Shown piece after piece: positions 46,440 to 54,466 of a stretch of 64,000 nt of DNA (positions within the stretch are counted from its first letter, which is position 1; the number at the start of each line of letters is the position of its first letter). A program made the translations under genes and the position numbers. The notes under the pieces were generated by a model that saw only the letters and a program-made list of their open reading frames with translations, did not search any database and was not told where the DNA came from. The DNA comes from Prevotella sp. P3-122. GTDB lineage: Bacteria > Bacteroidota > Bacteroidia > Bacteroidales > Bacteroidaceae. The DNA is taken from contig NZ_NPJH01000013.1 of assembly GCF_002251365.1 (NCBI RefSeq), forward strand, positions 124,001 to 188,000. Reading direction: 5' to 3'.

Positions 46440-48608
46440 CCGTATATCCTCGTAAGTGACATTGCCGGGGCAAGCAGCCTTTATTGCAGATGTCGTAACA
46501 GGCTCACCCTTGTCTTTACATTCTTGCTGCACTTTCTCAGCACAACGGCAGATGATAAGTCGTTTCTCTTCGTCGATAATGTCGGAGATATGCAGGATGC
46601 CGTCACGCACGTAGCGTGCAAGATGGCTTAATATCGTAGAGCGTGTGAGGTTTCTCTGGCTTGCTATGGTATCTATGTCGTTGCCTTCACGGAAGAGCCT
46701 GTACGATTTCTCCCACGTTTTCTCAACGGGAGCCTTTGGCTGTTTGGGTTTCCGTTCACGTTGTCTGTTGCCTGATGGTTTTCCTTTTCCCTCGTCAATG
46801 GCATCCATCACTGCCTTTCGCTTTTCGTCAAGATAGACGGCGGTAGAGAAAGGCTTATCGGACATTGACTGCAACAGCAACACCTTTGTACGCCACGCTG
46901 TCTTCAGGTCTCCGCCTGTCTCCTGCATACGTTTCTGTGCATATTTGTTGTCTGTTCTGGCTGCAAGTGCAAGCGAAAGAGGACGTGTCAGGACAGTAAT
47001 GAGGTTGTCGGAGAAATAGTCTGCACTCCTCTGCGCACGCTCGATGAATGCATCACCGTGGAGCTGGTCTGTCGACATCAGTGCCATAGCATGTTGCCAT
47101 TTTAGCGATACGTCGACTATCTTCTTGCGCAAGTCGTCGAGAGCTATACGATGGCACGAGGCAAGGTCGGAGAACGAAGCAGGGAAATACTCGACAAGTA
47201 TACGCAACACGGCTTCTTCAAGACGCAGGATATTGGAGAAGTCGAACAGTTCGTAAAGCAAGGCACGATGGTATTCATTCTTGAGGTCGGGCAATACGGC
47301 AATGCTTCTTTCCGCCTGCTGCTGTTGGGCTGCCATATAGTTATCCACGACGGCATCTCCTATTATGGCACCCTGCCCTATCTGTGATGACAACACAAGA
47401 CCTTCGAGCGTGCGGCATCTGCTAAGAGCCACATATACCTGTCCGGGCGCAAAAGACCTGCCGGCATCTATTATGGCACGGTCGAATGTCAGTCCCTGGC
47501 TTTTGTGTATAGTAACAGCCCATGCCAGTCGCAGTGGATACTGCTTGAACACTCCAAGCACTTCGGTCTCTATCTCCTTGGTCTTGTCGTTCACGGTATA
47601 CCTTTCGTTCTCCCATTCCTGCTTTTCCACCACTATTGCCTCAGTCTGTCCCGTTCCAAGCACACGTATCTCTGAGTCGTCGGCATAGACAACCCTACCT
47701 ATCATACCGTTATAATACTGATGTGCTGATGTCGGGTCGTTTCGCACGAACATGACCTGCGCTCCAACCTTCAACGTGAGTTGCCTTGATGTAGGGAAGG
47801 AGATTTCGGGGAAGTTGCCCGTTATCTCTGCATCGTATGTGAACGAGCGTCCCGGCAGGCGTGCCAGTTCGGTATCATTCAGATGCTCTGCCATGCGGTT
47901 GTGAGTGGTCAGACGTATATATCCGTCTTCTGCCTTGGGCGTGAACGATGGTATAAAACGTTCGTTGAGTCTTGCCAGTTCTGCGGCAGAGAGGTTGCCT
48001 TCGCGCACACGGTTCAACAGTTCGACGAATGTGGTGTCTTGCTGACGATATATTTTCTCGAGCTGTATGGTGACATAGTCGACCTTTGCCAGAGCCTTGC
48101 TGCCAAAGAAGTATGGCGTTGAATATGTATTGCCCAGTACGACCTCATCTTCGGGTGTCACGACAGGTGTGAGCTGTGCAAGGTCACCTATCATAAGGAG
48201 CTGTACTCCGCCAAAGGGTTTGCGCCAGTCACGGAAATGTCGCAACACGGCATCCATGGCATCAAGGAGGTCGCATCTCACCATCGATATCTCGTCTATG
48301 ATTATCATATCGAGCGAGGATATTATCTTTCGTTTTTCCTTGCCGAAGCTGAACATGGTCTTGACGCTGGTACCGGGAAGATAGGGCGACAACGGAAGTT
48401 GGAAAAACGAATGTATTGTAACCCCACCGGCATTTATGGCAGCCACGCCGGTAGGAGCAAGAACAATAGTCTGCTTGCTGCTCTTGCGTACCACAGTCTT
48501 CAGAAACGTGGTCTTACCTGTACCAGCCTTGCCTGTTAGGAAAACGCTGCGTCCGGTATGTTCAATGAAATCCCATGCCTGCCTGAGCTGTGTGTTATCT
48601 GTTCCCAT
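46413..48608 (-). CDS. PIF1/RecD-type DNA helicase with C-terminal helix-turn-helix
   Basis: ATP-dependent helicase of 731 aa. Walker A FLTGKAGTGKTTFLK is at residues about 19-33, Walker B MIIIDEISMV near 100, and the superfamily 1B C-terminal motif TIHKSQGLTFDRAIID near 370. The C-terminal 150 residues contain a lysine-rich linker and a helix-turn-helix-like domain (DIDTIASQRNLTRSTILSHL), as in Bacteroidales PIF1-like helicases. They unwind G-quadruplex or stalled-fork structures. Its promoter lies about 165 bp upstream, giving a long leader. The 3' end overlaps the convergent hydrolase. Confidence 0.88.
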   Translation of the reverse strand: MGTDNTQLRQAWDFIEHTGRSVFLTGKAGTGKTTFLKTVVRKSSKQTIVLAPTGVAAINAGGVTIHSFFQLPLSPYLPGTSVKTMFSFGKEKRKIISSLDMIIIDEISMVRCDLLDAMDAVLRHFRDWRKPFGGVQLLMIGDLAQLTPVVTPEDEVVLGNTYSTPYFFGSKALAKVDYVTIQLEKIYRQQDTTFVELLNRVREGNLSAAELARLNERFIPSFTPKAEDGYIRLTTHNRMAEHLNDTELARLPGRSFTYDAEITGNFPEISFPTSRQLTLKVGAQVMFVRNDPTSAHQYYNGMIGRVVYADDSEIRVLGTGQTEAIVVEKQEWENERYTVNDKTKEIETEVLGVFKQYPLRLAWAVTIHKSQGLTFDRAIIDAGRSFAPGQVYVALSRCRTLEGLVLSSQIGQGAIIGDAVVDNYMAAQQQQAERSIAVLPDLKNEYHRALLYELFDFSNILRLEEAVLRILVEYFPASFSDLASCHRIALDDLRKKIVDVSLKWQHAMALMSTDQLHGDAFIERAQRSADYFSDNLITVLTRPLSLALAARTDNKYAQKRMQETGGDLKTAWRTKVLLLQSMSDKPFSTAVYLDEKRKAVMDAIDEGKGKPSGNRQRERKPKQPKAPVEKTWEKSYRLFREGNDIDTIASQRNLTRSTILSHLARYVRDGILHISDIIDEEKRLIICRCAEKVQQECKDKGEPVTTSAIKAACPGNVTYEDIRLVMECCDV

Positions 48609-48774
48609 TTCTTTCCAATAATTATTTGTTTACTTTTCCCATCGGTCATTGACAATAGGTTCGTATATACTTCGCTCTATGAAGTAAACATTCAAGTCTT
48701 TCAACTTGCAAAAGTCAAGTTACTATAACCTTTCCGGCTCTACTGTTTATAGCTTTCCTCCAAGAAACGTACTG

Positions 48775-48805
48775 CAAATATAGCCATAATGGCGGACTTA
48801 CCAAA
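48775..48805 (-). promoter_or_regulatory. Promoter of the PIF1-type helicase
   Basis: On the minus strand TTTG (48805-48802) and TATATTTG (48782-48775) with 19-bp spacing match the Bacteroidetes consensus. The implied 5' leader to the ATG at 48608 is about 160 nt and holds no gene I can support. Confidence 0.65.
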
Positions 48806-48897
48806 AAGTTTTCACAAAAAAAACATAGCAAGTAACGACTCTATGGAAAAACATGGGGAAAGATACGCGATGAGCAAGCCAAGTTCCTCGCATTCGT

Positions 48898-50043
48898 TTG
48901 TTCCAGCGACAGCGAGACCATGAAGAGCATGAAGTTACTGCTCGCCTCTGTGCCAGAGATGTGTTCACTCAGGAGAATGCAGAGCGTTGGCAAACAGAAT
49001 ATGCTCTTCACATGCAGGCTGCCGGCTTTGATCTTGAACGTAGCGTTCATGGTTCAAAGTCTAAGCACATGGATCCTGCGGTCTATAATGCAATCAAAGA
49101 AGAGGAGGCGAAACTGGAAGCAGAGAAGGATGGACTCAAATTGCAGAAAGAAGTGTTGGAGGATGAAGTCGAAACATTACAGTCAGAAAAAGACGCTTTG
49201 ACTATTGAGATTGAAACTCTCAACCGGGAGAAGAAACAAGCGGAGACAGCTGTAAAGAGTCTTCAAACAATGTGCAGAAATCTTACTATTCAAAAGACTC
49301 TGCTCACCACTGAACGGACAGAACTCCAGAGTCAGTTGTCCGAATGGAAGATTACACTTGACGAATACAACCGCAAGAAAGATGATTTTGAAAAGCAGAT
49401 TTCTAATTGCGACGTAAAGCTGGCTGACAAACAGCAGAAGCTCGAACAAAAGATGAAAGAATTGCAGGACATCAAAGACAAGGTGAACTTCTACGATGTT
49501 GCTTATGTCCGCTTTGATGTGCCAGAGATTAAGGTGAAACCTCCAAAGATTACAGAGCGTCCACCTCGCTTTGGGAACATTGACGATTGGACGAAGGCTC
49601 AGAACGCAGCCATCAGCGAGCAATTCCATAATGCTCTCAATTCATTTGGCAAGACTGTCATGGATGCAGCCAAGAATAGCATTCTCGGAGAACGTAAGTT
49701 TCGGTTGATGAATCAGCGCGACATGGAGAAACTGAACGAGGATTATCACACAGAGAAGTATCTCCGACATCAGCAGATACTTGAAACGCTTGATCTTCTC
49801 GCCCTCTTTGAGAAACCTGATACGGCAAAGCTGATTCGAGAGGTCGCAGTTGCTCTCATGGGAGGTCGCAATGTCAACACACCTTGTGCTGGTGGTGGTT
49901 CTGTAAGTAGCGAAACTGGCTGGGACGGTCGCAATAAAGATGAGGAGAACGAGGACTTCCGACTCCGTTGTTGGCTTCATGCAGCAAAGACCGTCAAGAC
50001 TTCGCGATATGTGCCGACAAAGAGGAAAGGGTATAGCCGATGA
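48898..50043 (+). pseudogene. MobV (Pre/Mob) relaxase remnant lacking its N-terminus
   Basis: The frame of about 380 codons has no credible start; the upstream relaxase domain is missing and MobV-like sequence begins about 48930. The visible part matches the middle and C-terminus of MobV plasmid mobilisation proteins: ARLCARDVFTQENAERWQTE, MQAAGFDLERSVHGSKSKHM, then a long coiled coil (residues about 70-200, repeated LEAEKDGLKLQKEVLEDEV and similar), and a C-terminal EKYLRHQQILETLDLLALFE. Without the N-terminal His-containing nuclease it cannot nick DNA. It marks the left part of the accessory island and points to past transfer by a mobilisable element. Confidence 0.7.
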
Positions 50044-50058
50044 TATGCTGTTTATAGA

Positions 50059-50091
50059 GCACTCACATCAGATGGAGAAAGGTGTGAGTGC
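50059..50091 (+). terminator. Hairpin after the MobV remnant
   Basis: GCACTCACA and TGTGAGTGC form a perfect 9-bp stem followed by CTTCTTT, 15 bp past the MobV remnant stop. Confidence 0.65.
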
Positions 50092-50170
50092 CTTCTTTAC
50101 TATACGTATTCGAGCATCATGTTCGTTTTTACAGGTCTCTCCCTCATTTTTTTCTCACACAAAAAAAATA

Positions 50171-50224
50171 TTGCAGATTGTCGCTCCGTTCTTGCGATAG
50201 TCTGCATATATTTTTATAACTTTG
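50171..50224 (+). promoter_or_regulatory. Promoter overlapped by an inverted repeat upstream of the UpxY-like gene
   Basis: TAACTTTG (50217-50224) is a good -7 element; TTG at 50192-50194 is a possible -33 at 22 bp. The -33 lies inside a hairpin-forming inverted repeat, TGCAGATTGTCGC with GCGATAGTCTGCA (about 50172-50205), followed by a T-rich stretch. It could be an operator or an older terminator. It would drive 50283 onward, possibly including the SIR2-kinase genes. Confidence 0.45.
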
Positions 50225-50282
50225 TAGTCAAATAATGACAATTCTTTAGAGCAAAAATCTATTTTAATTAGAGTAATCTCTG

Positions 50283-50723
50283 ATGAAAGCAGAGGAAGAA
50301 CAATGTTTTCAGTCTAAGAAGACTGACTCTTCATTGTATAATGGGCGACCGACTGGCACCGGTACACAGTGTCACAGTGTTGGAGCAGCATCCCGCACTC
50401 CCTCCATCTCCAAATACAAGGATGGGGTGTCGGTAGAGAATGTCCATATACCAAATAAGCACTGGTTCGTATTAAGACTGTCATACGGCAGAGTATTAAA
50501 AGCAAAGGCAGTTGTCGATGCCTGCCATATAGAGTGTTATGCCTCGATGCGTCAAAAGCAGATTACGAAGCATGGCAAGAAGCATATCATCACCGAGCCT
50601 CTTATCTCATCCCTCATTTTTGTCCACACGTCACAGGAAGAAGTCGATGCAATGCTCCACGAAAATATTCAGCGGTTGCTTGGTGGCTACGGCATATATA
50701 CCCAAGGAGGCGATAAAGATTAA
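50283..50723 (+). CDS. UpxY-like (NusG-type) antiterminator, truncated
   Basis: Protein of 146 aa. From about residue 57 the sequence NKHWFVLRLSYGRVLKAKAV, IECYASMRQKQI and ITEPLISSLIFVHTSQEEV matches the NGN domain of UpxY/NusG-like specialised antiterminators. The C-terminal KOW domain is missing: homology stops near LLGG and the frame ends soon after, so it is probably nonfunctional or a shortened form. In Bacteroides, UpxY proteins allow transcription of capsule operons; no capsule genes follow here. It ends 14 bp before the SIR2 gene and may have supplied its promoter. Confidence 0.6.
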   Translation: MKAEEEQCFQSKKTDSSLYNGRPTGTGTQCHSVGAASRTPSISKYKDGVSVENVHIPNKHWFVLRLSYGRVLKAKAVVDACHIECYASMRQKQITKHGKKHIITEPLISSLIFVHTSQEEVDAMLHENIQRLLGGYGIYTQGGDKD

Positions 50724-50737
50724 AAAAATTATTGATT

Positions 50738-51793
50738 ATGAGAAAAAGTAAACTTGTATTATTGTGCGGAGCAGGCTTCCCTATTATGTGGGGCAGCCCT
50801 ACATCCGACTCCTTGACAGAGACCATTAAAAATTATATCAGAGAGGGACTTAGCAATAATAGCACTCTTTGCAATAAACTTATCAACAACGATTCCTTTG
50901 AATCCATCTTGGCTGCAATTGAATCATTGCTATATTATAGCATTGATGATTCCAATAGTAGTTATTTGGCTTCATTCTTTAAGTGTACAGAAGAAATAGA
51001 CACTGATTCTCTGTGGGATATCTACCAAAAGTGTATTAACGCTATCATACACGAAGTCGAAAAATACGAGAACCGAGTTCTACAAGATGAAACCGCAAGA
51101 AAGTCAATTGTTTCACTTTGGGAGGTGTTGAATAAGAAGTTTGAAAACATAAGTTATTATACTACTAATTACGATGAAATATTGCCTTATGTAATTAATA
51201 GTGAATATTCATGCTTAGAAGCAACTAAGTCTTACAATATAGAACAGTTCTCCAATCTCCATGGTTCTATTCATCTATGTAAGAAGTGGAATGGACAAAG
51301 ATATGAAGTAAAACATACAGATATAACTAGCATCTTTAACTATGCTCTGGCAAATGATGGTGGAAATCCTAATGAGTTAATGATTTTTTCTCCAATTATT
51401 ACAGGGAGAAATAAGACACAAAGACTTATGGATCAACATTTTTTTCGTAGTATAGTTTCTTTTGCCCACGATTTGAGTGAATGTGCTGTATTAATCATAA
51501 TTGGATACTCTTTTTCGGATCCTCATATCAACATGCTTATCAAAGAGTACACATCTTTCGACAAGACAAAAGTTTTGGTTGTTGACAAATTATCCAATGT
51601 CAGTGAGTCGTCTTTGTTCAACAAGCTAATACAGCTAATTCCAATTCAATCAAAGTACACTCCAGACAATTCTTCTGATGATTGGTTCTCCTATAATAAC
51701 TCAACCGTAAAAGTATATAAAAGAGGATGCGAGAATCTATTCGATCACGCAACATTCATCAAAATCTGTAAAAGTATATGCAATACCCTTTAA
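50738..51793 (+). CDS. SIR2-family protein, predicted defence NADase
   Basis: Protein of 351 aa from the ATG at 50738, chosen over an upstream TTG because it places the Rossmann motif KLVLLCGAGFPIMWGSPTS at the N-terminus. Catalytic positions are N144 in YTTNYDEIL and H175 in SNLHGSIHL, with the late motif IIGYSFSDPHINML near 252-266. This is the SIR2_2-like arrangement of anti-phage NADases that deplete NAD+, rather than of protein deacetylases. No extra sensor domain is visible, so activation probably depends on neighbours. It is AT-rich, and the following kinase gene starts 16 bp before its stop, so they are coupled. Confidence 0.85.
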   Translation: MRKSKLVLLCGAGFPIMWGSPTSDSLTETIKNYIREGLSNNSTLCNKLINNDSFESILAAIESLLYYSIDDSNSSYLASFFKCTEEIDTDSLWDIYQKCINAIIHEVEKYENRVLQDETARKSIVSLWEVLNKKFENISYYTTNYDEILPYVINSEYSCLEATKSYNIEQFSNLHGSIHLCKKWNGQRYEVKHTDITSIFNYALANDGGNPNELMIFSPIITGRNKTQRLMDQHFFRSIVSFAHDLSECAVLIIIGYSFSDPHINMLIKEYTSFDKTKVLVVDKLSNVSESSLFNKLIQLIPIQSKYTPDNSSDDWFSYNNSTVKVYKRGCENLFDHATFIKICKSICNTL

Positions 51794-53754
51794 TCTCAGA
51801 ATATATTGAAGCAATACGCTCCGCAGAAGACAACTTTGATAAGTTAACCAATCTTCGACCTGAGCTTGACGCTAATGGCAATCCCGTTATGTCAAGTGGA
51901 AACTTTGCTGTCGTATTCAAAATGAAAGACATAGAAACGGGAAAAATGTATGCTGTCAAATGCTTTACCCGTGTGCAAGAGGAACGAGAGGAAAGGTACC
52001 GAGAAATAATAAGAGTATTGGATGAAATCAAATCACCATATTTCGTTTCCACGCATTATTATGATAAAGAGTTATTTGTTGACACTTCACAAAGTGATGA
52101 AACAGAATTTCCTGTGCTTATTATGGATTGGGTGGAAGGTTATCCAGTTGACCAATTTATTCAAGACAATATTTCAAACAAATACAGGCTTCAACTTTTA
52201 ACTTATAATTTTTGTCAGTTAGGAGTTTGGCTATTATCACAGCAAATAGCACATGGGGATTTAAAACCTGATAATATAATAGTTAGAGAAGATTTTTCAT
52301 TAGTATTGGTGGATTATGATGGTATGTATGTACCTGCATTTGACGGAAAGTCTGCACTTGAGAATGGAAGTCCAGATTTCCAGCACCCAAATCGTTCAAT
52401 ATCTACATTCAATCGCAATATAGATGATTTTTCTATCGCATTGATAGCCCTATCGTTAAAATCTGTTGCACTATCACCTACACTATACGAAAAATCGAGA
52501 TCTAACGCATTAATAACATCTGCTCGTGATTACGCAGACCTAAGTAAGTCAGATACTTTGGTGTCTTTATTGGCATTATCCAACAATAAAGATTTCGCAC
52601 AATTATTTTCTTCATTCATTTTGGCATATTCAAACAAAGAATTATATCCCAAATTCCATACACTTATTGCAATAGAAGAACCACTTCGGTCAAATGTCAC
52701 TGATGATGATATTGAGAATTCATTTACTGATGAGCTTGGAATAAGGTTTAGCAATGACAGAAAACGTCTTATTAAATTCCCGGAAAAATTAGCGGTTAAA
52801 CAATATGAAGTCCCCTCAGGAATTGAAGTAATTTGCGATTGGGCTTTTTCCAAAAAGTCTAAATGTGGAATAATTGGCATAGATTATCCAAATGCAATCA
52901 TATTACCAGAATCTTTGAGAATGATAGGCTTTGCTGCTTTTGGTTGTTTGCCGATATCAACTATGATAATACCAGAGAATGTTGAATATATAGAAGATTA
53001 TGCTTTCGCTGGTTCTGAAAGCCTAAAGGAAATAAAGCTTTCATCCAATTGTAATTATTTAGGCAAACATGCTTTTTATAATTGTATGAATCTTATTGAT
53101 GTCTATCTTCCCCAAAAAATAGAAATCATTGAAGAGGGGTTGTTTTGTGGATGTGAGTCATTGGAAAAGATTTACATACCTGATAAAGTGCGATCGATTA
53201 AGGAAGCTGCTTTTCAAGGTTGTCTCTCCTTAAAAAAAATCAGATTTCCAAAAAATATTGAATCAATCGGAAAAGATGCTTTGAGGAATTGTGCAAAACA
53301 ATCAAGTTATAATACATATAAACATAATACGTTTTATGAACGTAAAATGTATTCTGAGTTTGCCGGTTATCAGCCAACTGACATATTGACTATTGTCACA
53401 GAGTGTGAAAGAACTGTTTTTAGTAACGTAATAGCTAGCAAGAATTCTCCATATTTGATGTTTGAAAAATCGGTTCAATTGGAATTATTCTATCACCAAA
53501 AATGGAACCTAAAAGACAAAAGAAAGTTTTCTGAAGAGGAATTAAATGCTGTATTATATGCGATAGTAGTTAAAACAGACTATGGCTATTCTGTAGAATT
53601 CCACATGAAATCAGGAGGTCGTACTTATATTCCATTGTCTTATGACTCAACAATACAAGAGGGTGATATTATTCACTTGGATAAAGCCTATGTATTAACT
53701 CTAAGCAAATTAGGAGAGAAAGACCTATATCGTGTTGAGTATAAAGAGAGTTAA
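51778..53754 (+). CDS. Ser/Thr protein kinase fused to BspA-like leucine-rich repeats (copy 1)
   Basis: Protein of 658 aa. The kinase domain (about residues 10-300) has the glycine-rich loop SSGNFAVVFKMK, K61 in AVKCF, the catalytic loop IAHGDLKPDN with D161, and the metal motif VDYDG with D179. The order matches TerY-P-type kinases. Residues about 350-520 are divergent LRR_5/BspA repeats (YIEDYAFAGSESLKEIKLSS, IKEAAFQGCLSLKKIRFPK). The last 130 residues form an unrecognised domain. It probably senses something through the LRRs and phosphorylates a partner. AT-rich composition suggests foreign origin. It overlaps the SIR2 gene. Confidence 0.85.
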   Translation: MQYPLISEYIEAIRSAEDNFDKLTNLRPELDANGNPVMSSGNFAVVFKMKDIETGKMYAVKCFTRVQEEREERYREIIRVLDEIKSPYFVSTHYYDKELFVDTSQSDETEFPVLIMDWVEGYPVDQFIQDNISNKYRLQLLTYNFCQLGVWLLSQQIAHGDLKPDNIIVREDFSLVLVDYDGMYVPAFDGKSALENGSPDFQHPNRSISTFNRNIDDFSIALIALSLKSVALSPTLYEKSRSNALITSARDYADLSKSDTLVSLLALSNNKDFAQLFSSFILAYSNKELYPKFHTLIAIEEPLRSNVTDDDIENSFTDELGIRFSNDRKRLIKFPEKLAVKQYEVPSGIEVICDWAFSKKSKCGIIGIDYPNAIILPESLRMIGFAAFGCLPISTMIIPENVEYIEDYAFAGSESLKEIKLSSNCNYLGKHAFYNCMNLIDVYLPQKIEIIEEGLFCGCESLEKIYIPDKVRSIKEAAFQGCLSLKKIRFPKNIESIGKDALRNCAKQSSYNTYKHNTFYERKMYSEFAGYQPTDILTIVTECERTVFSNVIASKNSPYLMFEKSVQLELFYHQKWNLKDKRKFSEEELNAVLYAIVVKTDYGYSVEFHMKSGGRTYIPLSYDSTIQEGDIIHLDKAYVLTLSKLGEKDLYRVEYKES

Positions 53755-53841
53755 TGACACTAAAAATTATAGTATCAGGGTGTTCTAATGAACAGACAAA
53801 ACAAATGAGTACTCGCCTGTTGTGGCTAAAACACTATTCCA

Positions 53842-54414
53842 ATGATTAAGATAGAATCTAAAAGAAAGAAAATAGAGAATATCCTCAAGAAATATCCCAA
53901 CGCCATCATTGCGGATGTGACAAGTCAGGCGAAGGATGGATTGGTTAGGTTGAGTCCGTTCTATCCGCATGGTGGTATTCCTGTACCATTCAGCGAGGGA
54001 TATACGGCAACTTGCGTGGAAGGTATATGGCAAGGGCTGAAGGTATTTGAGAATGAGGGTATTGACATATCCATATTTCTCAATGACACCATGAAGGACA
54101 TTAAGCGAACAGTGCGTAAACATGGACGAGTGTTGGGACATCGGAAAGGTGTGCATGGAACAGAAATCTTAGGATATGTGGAGGCAAAACATCAGATTTA
54201 CATTCCTGCATACCGATGGATGTTGGAGCACAGGGCTATGTATATTATTGAACGGCTACGCAAGGCAAGCGAAACAAAAACGATTGTCTTGCTGGACTAC
54301 AATACATGCTGCAATGTTGACGATGAGACAAAGCCACTCTCTCATGCCTACCTCGTCAAAGCTTATGCAGAAGGGCTCTATCCATTTGATGACCTCAAGC
54401 TTCCAGAGGAATGA
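53842..54414 (+). CDS. DUF6939 protein, NADAR-like by motif
   Basis: Protein of 190 aa that I recognise as DUF6939. Key segments are RLSPFYPHGGIPVP (residues 36-49), ATCVEGIWQGLKVFE (56-70), RKHGRVLGH (92-100) and IYIPAYRWMLEH (119-130). The layout 'S-x-F-x-P-x-x-IPV ... VE-x-x-WQ-x-LK-x-F ... GR' parallels NADAR/YbiA proteins, where the Glu of the SEH-x-x-QAxKF motif is catalytic; here that would be E60. NADAR enzymes remove ADP-ribose from guanine. With a DarT-like gene 2 kb downstream, a protective or antitoxin role is possible. The fold assignment is my inference. It sits between the two kinase-LRR genes. Confidence 0.65.
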   Translation: MIKIESKRKKIENILKKYPNAIIADVTSQAKDGLVRLSPFYPHGGIPVPFSEGYTATCVEGIWQGLKVFENEGIDISIFLNDTMKDIKRTVRKHGRVLGHRKGVHGTEILGYVEAKHQIYIPAYRWMLEHRAMYIIERLRKASETKTIVLLDYNTCCNVDDETKPLSHAYLVKAYAEGLYPFDDLKLPEE

Positions 54415-54466
54415 GGAAGTAAGAGTCTATTCCAACACACAATATCCACAAACAATCTTTACAAAT

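Noticed and set aside
48843..48930. Short frame from the ATG at 48843 as the true start of the MobV-like protein
   Set aside because: It is in a different frame from the MobV-like sequence and ends after about 26 codons; it is more likely debris at the deletion junction.
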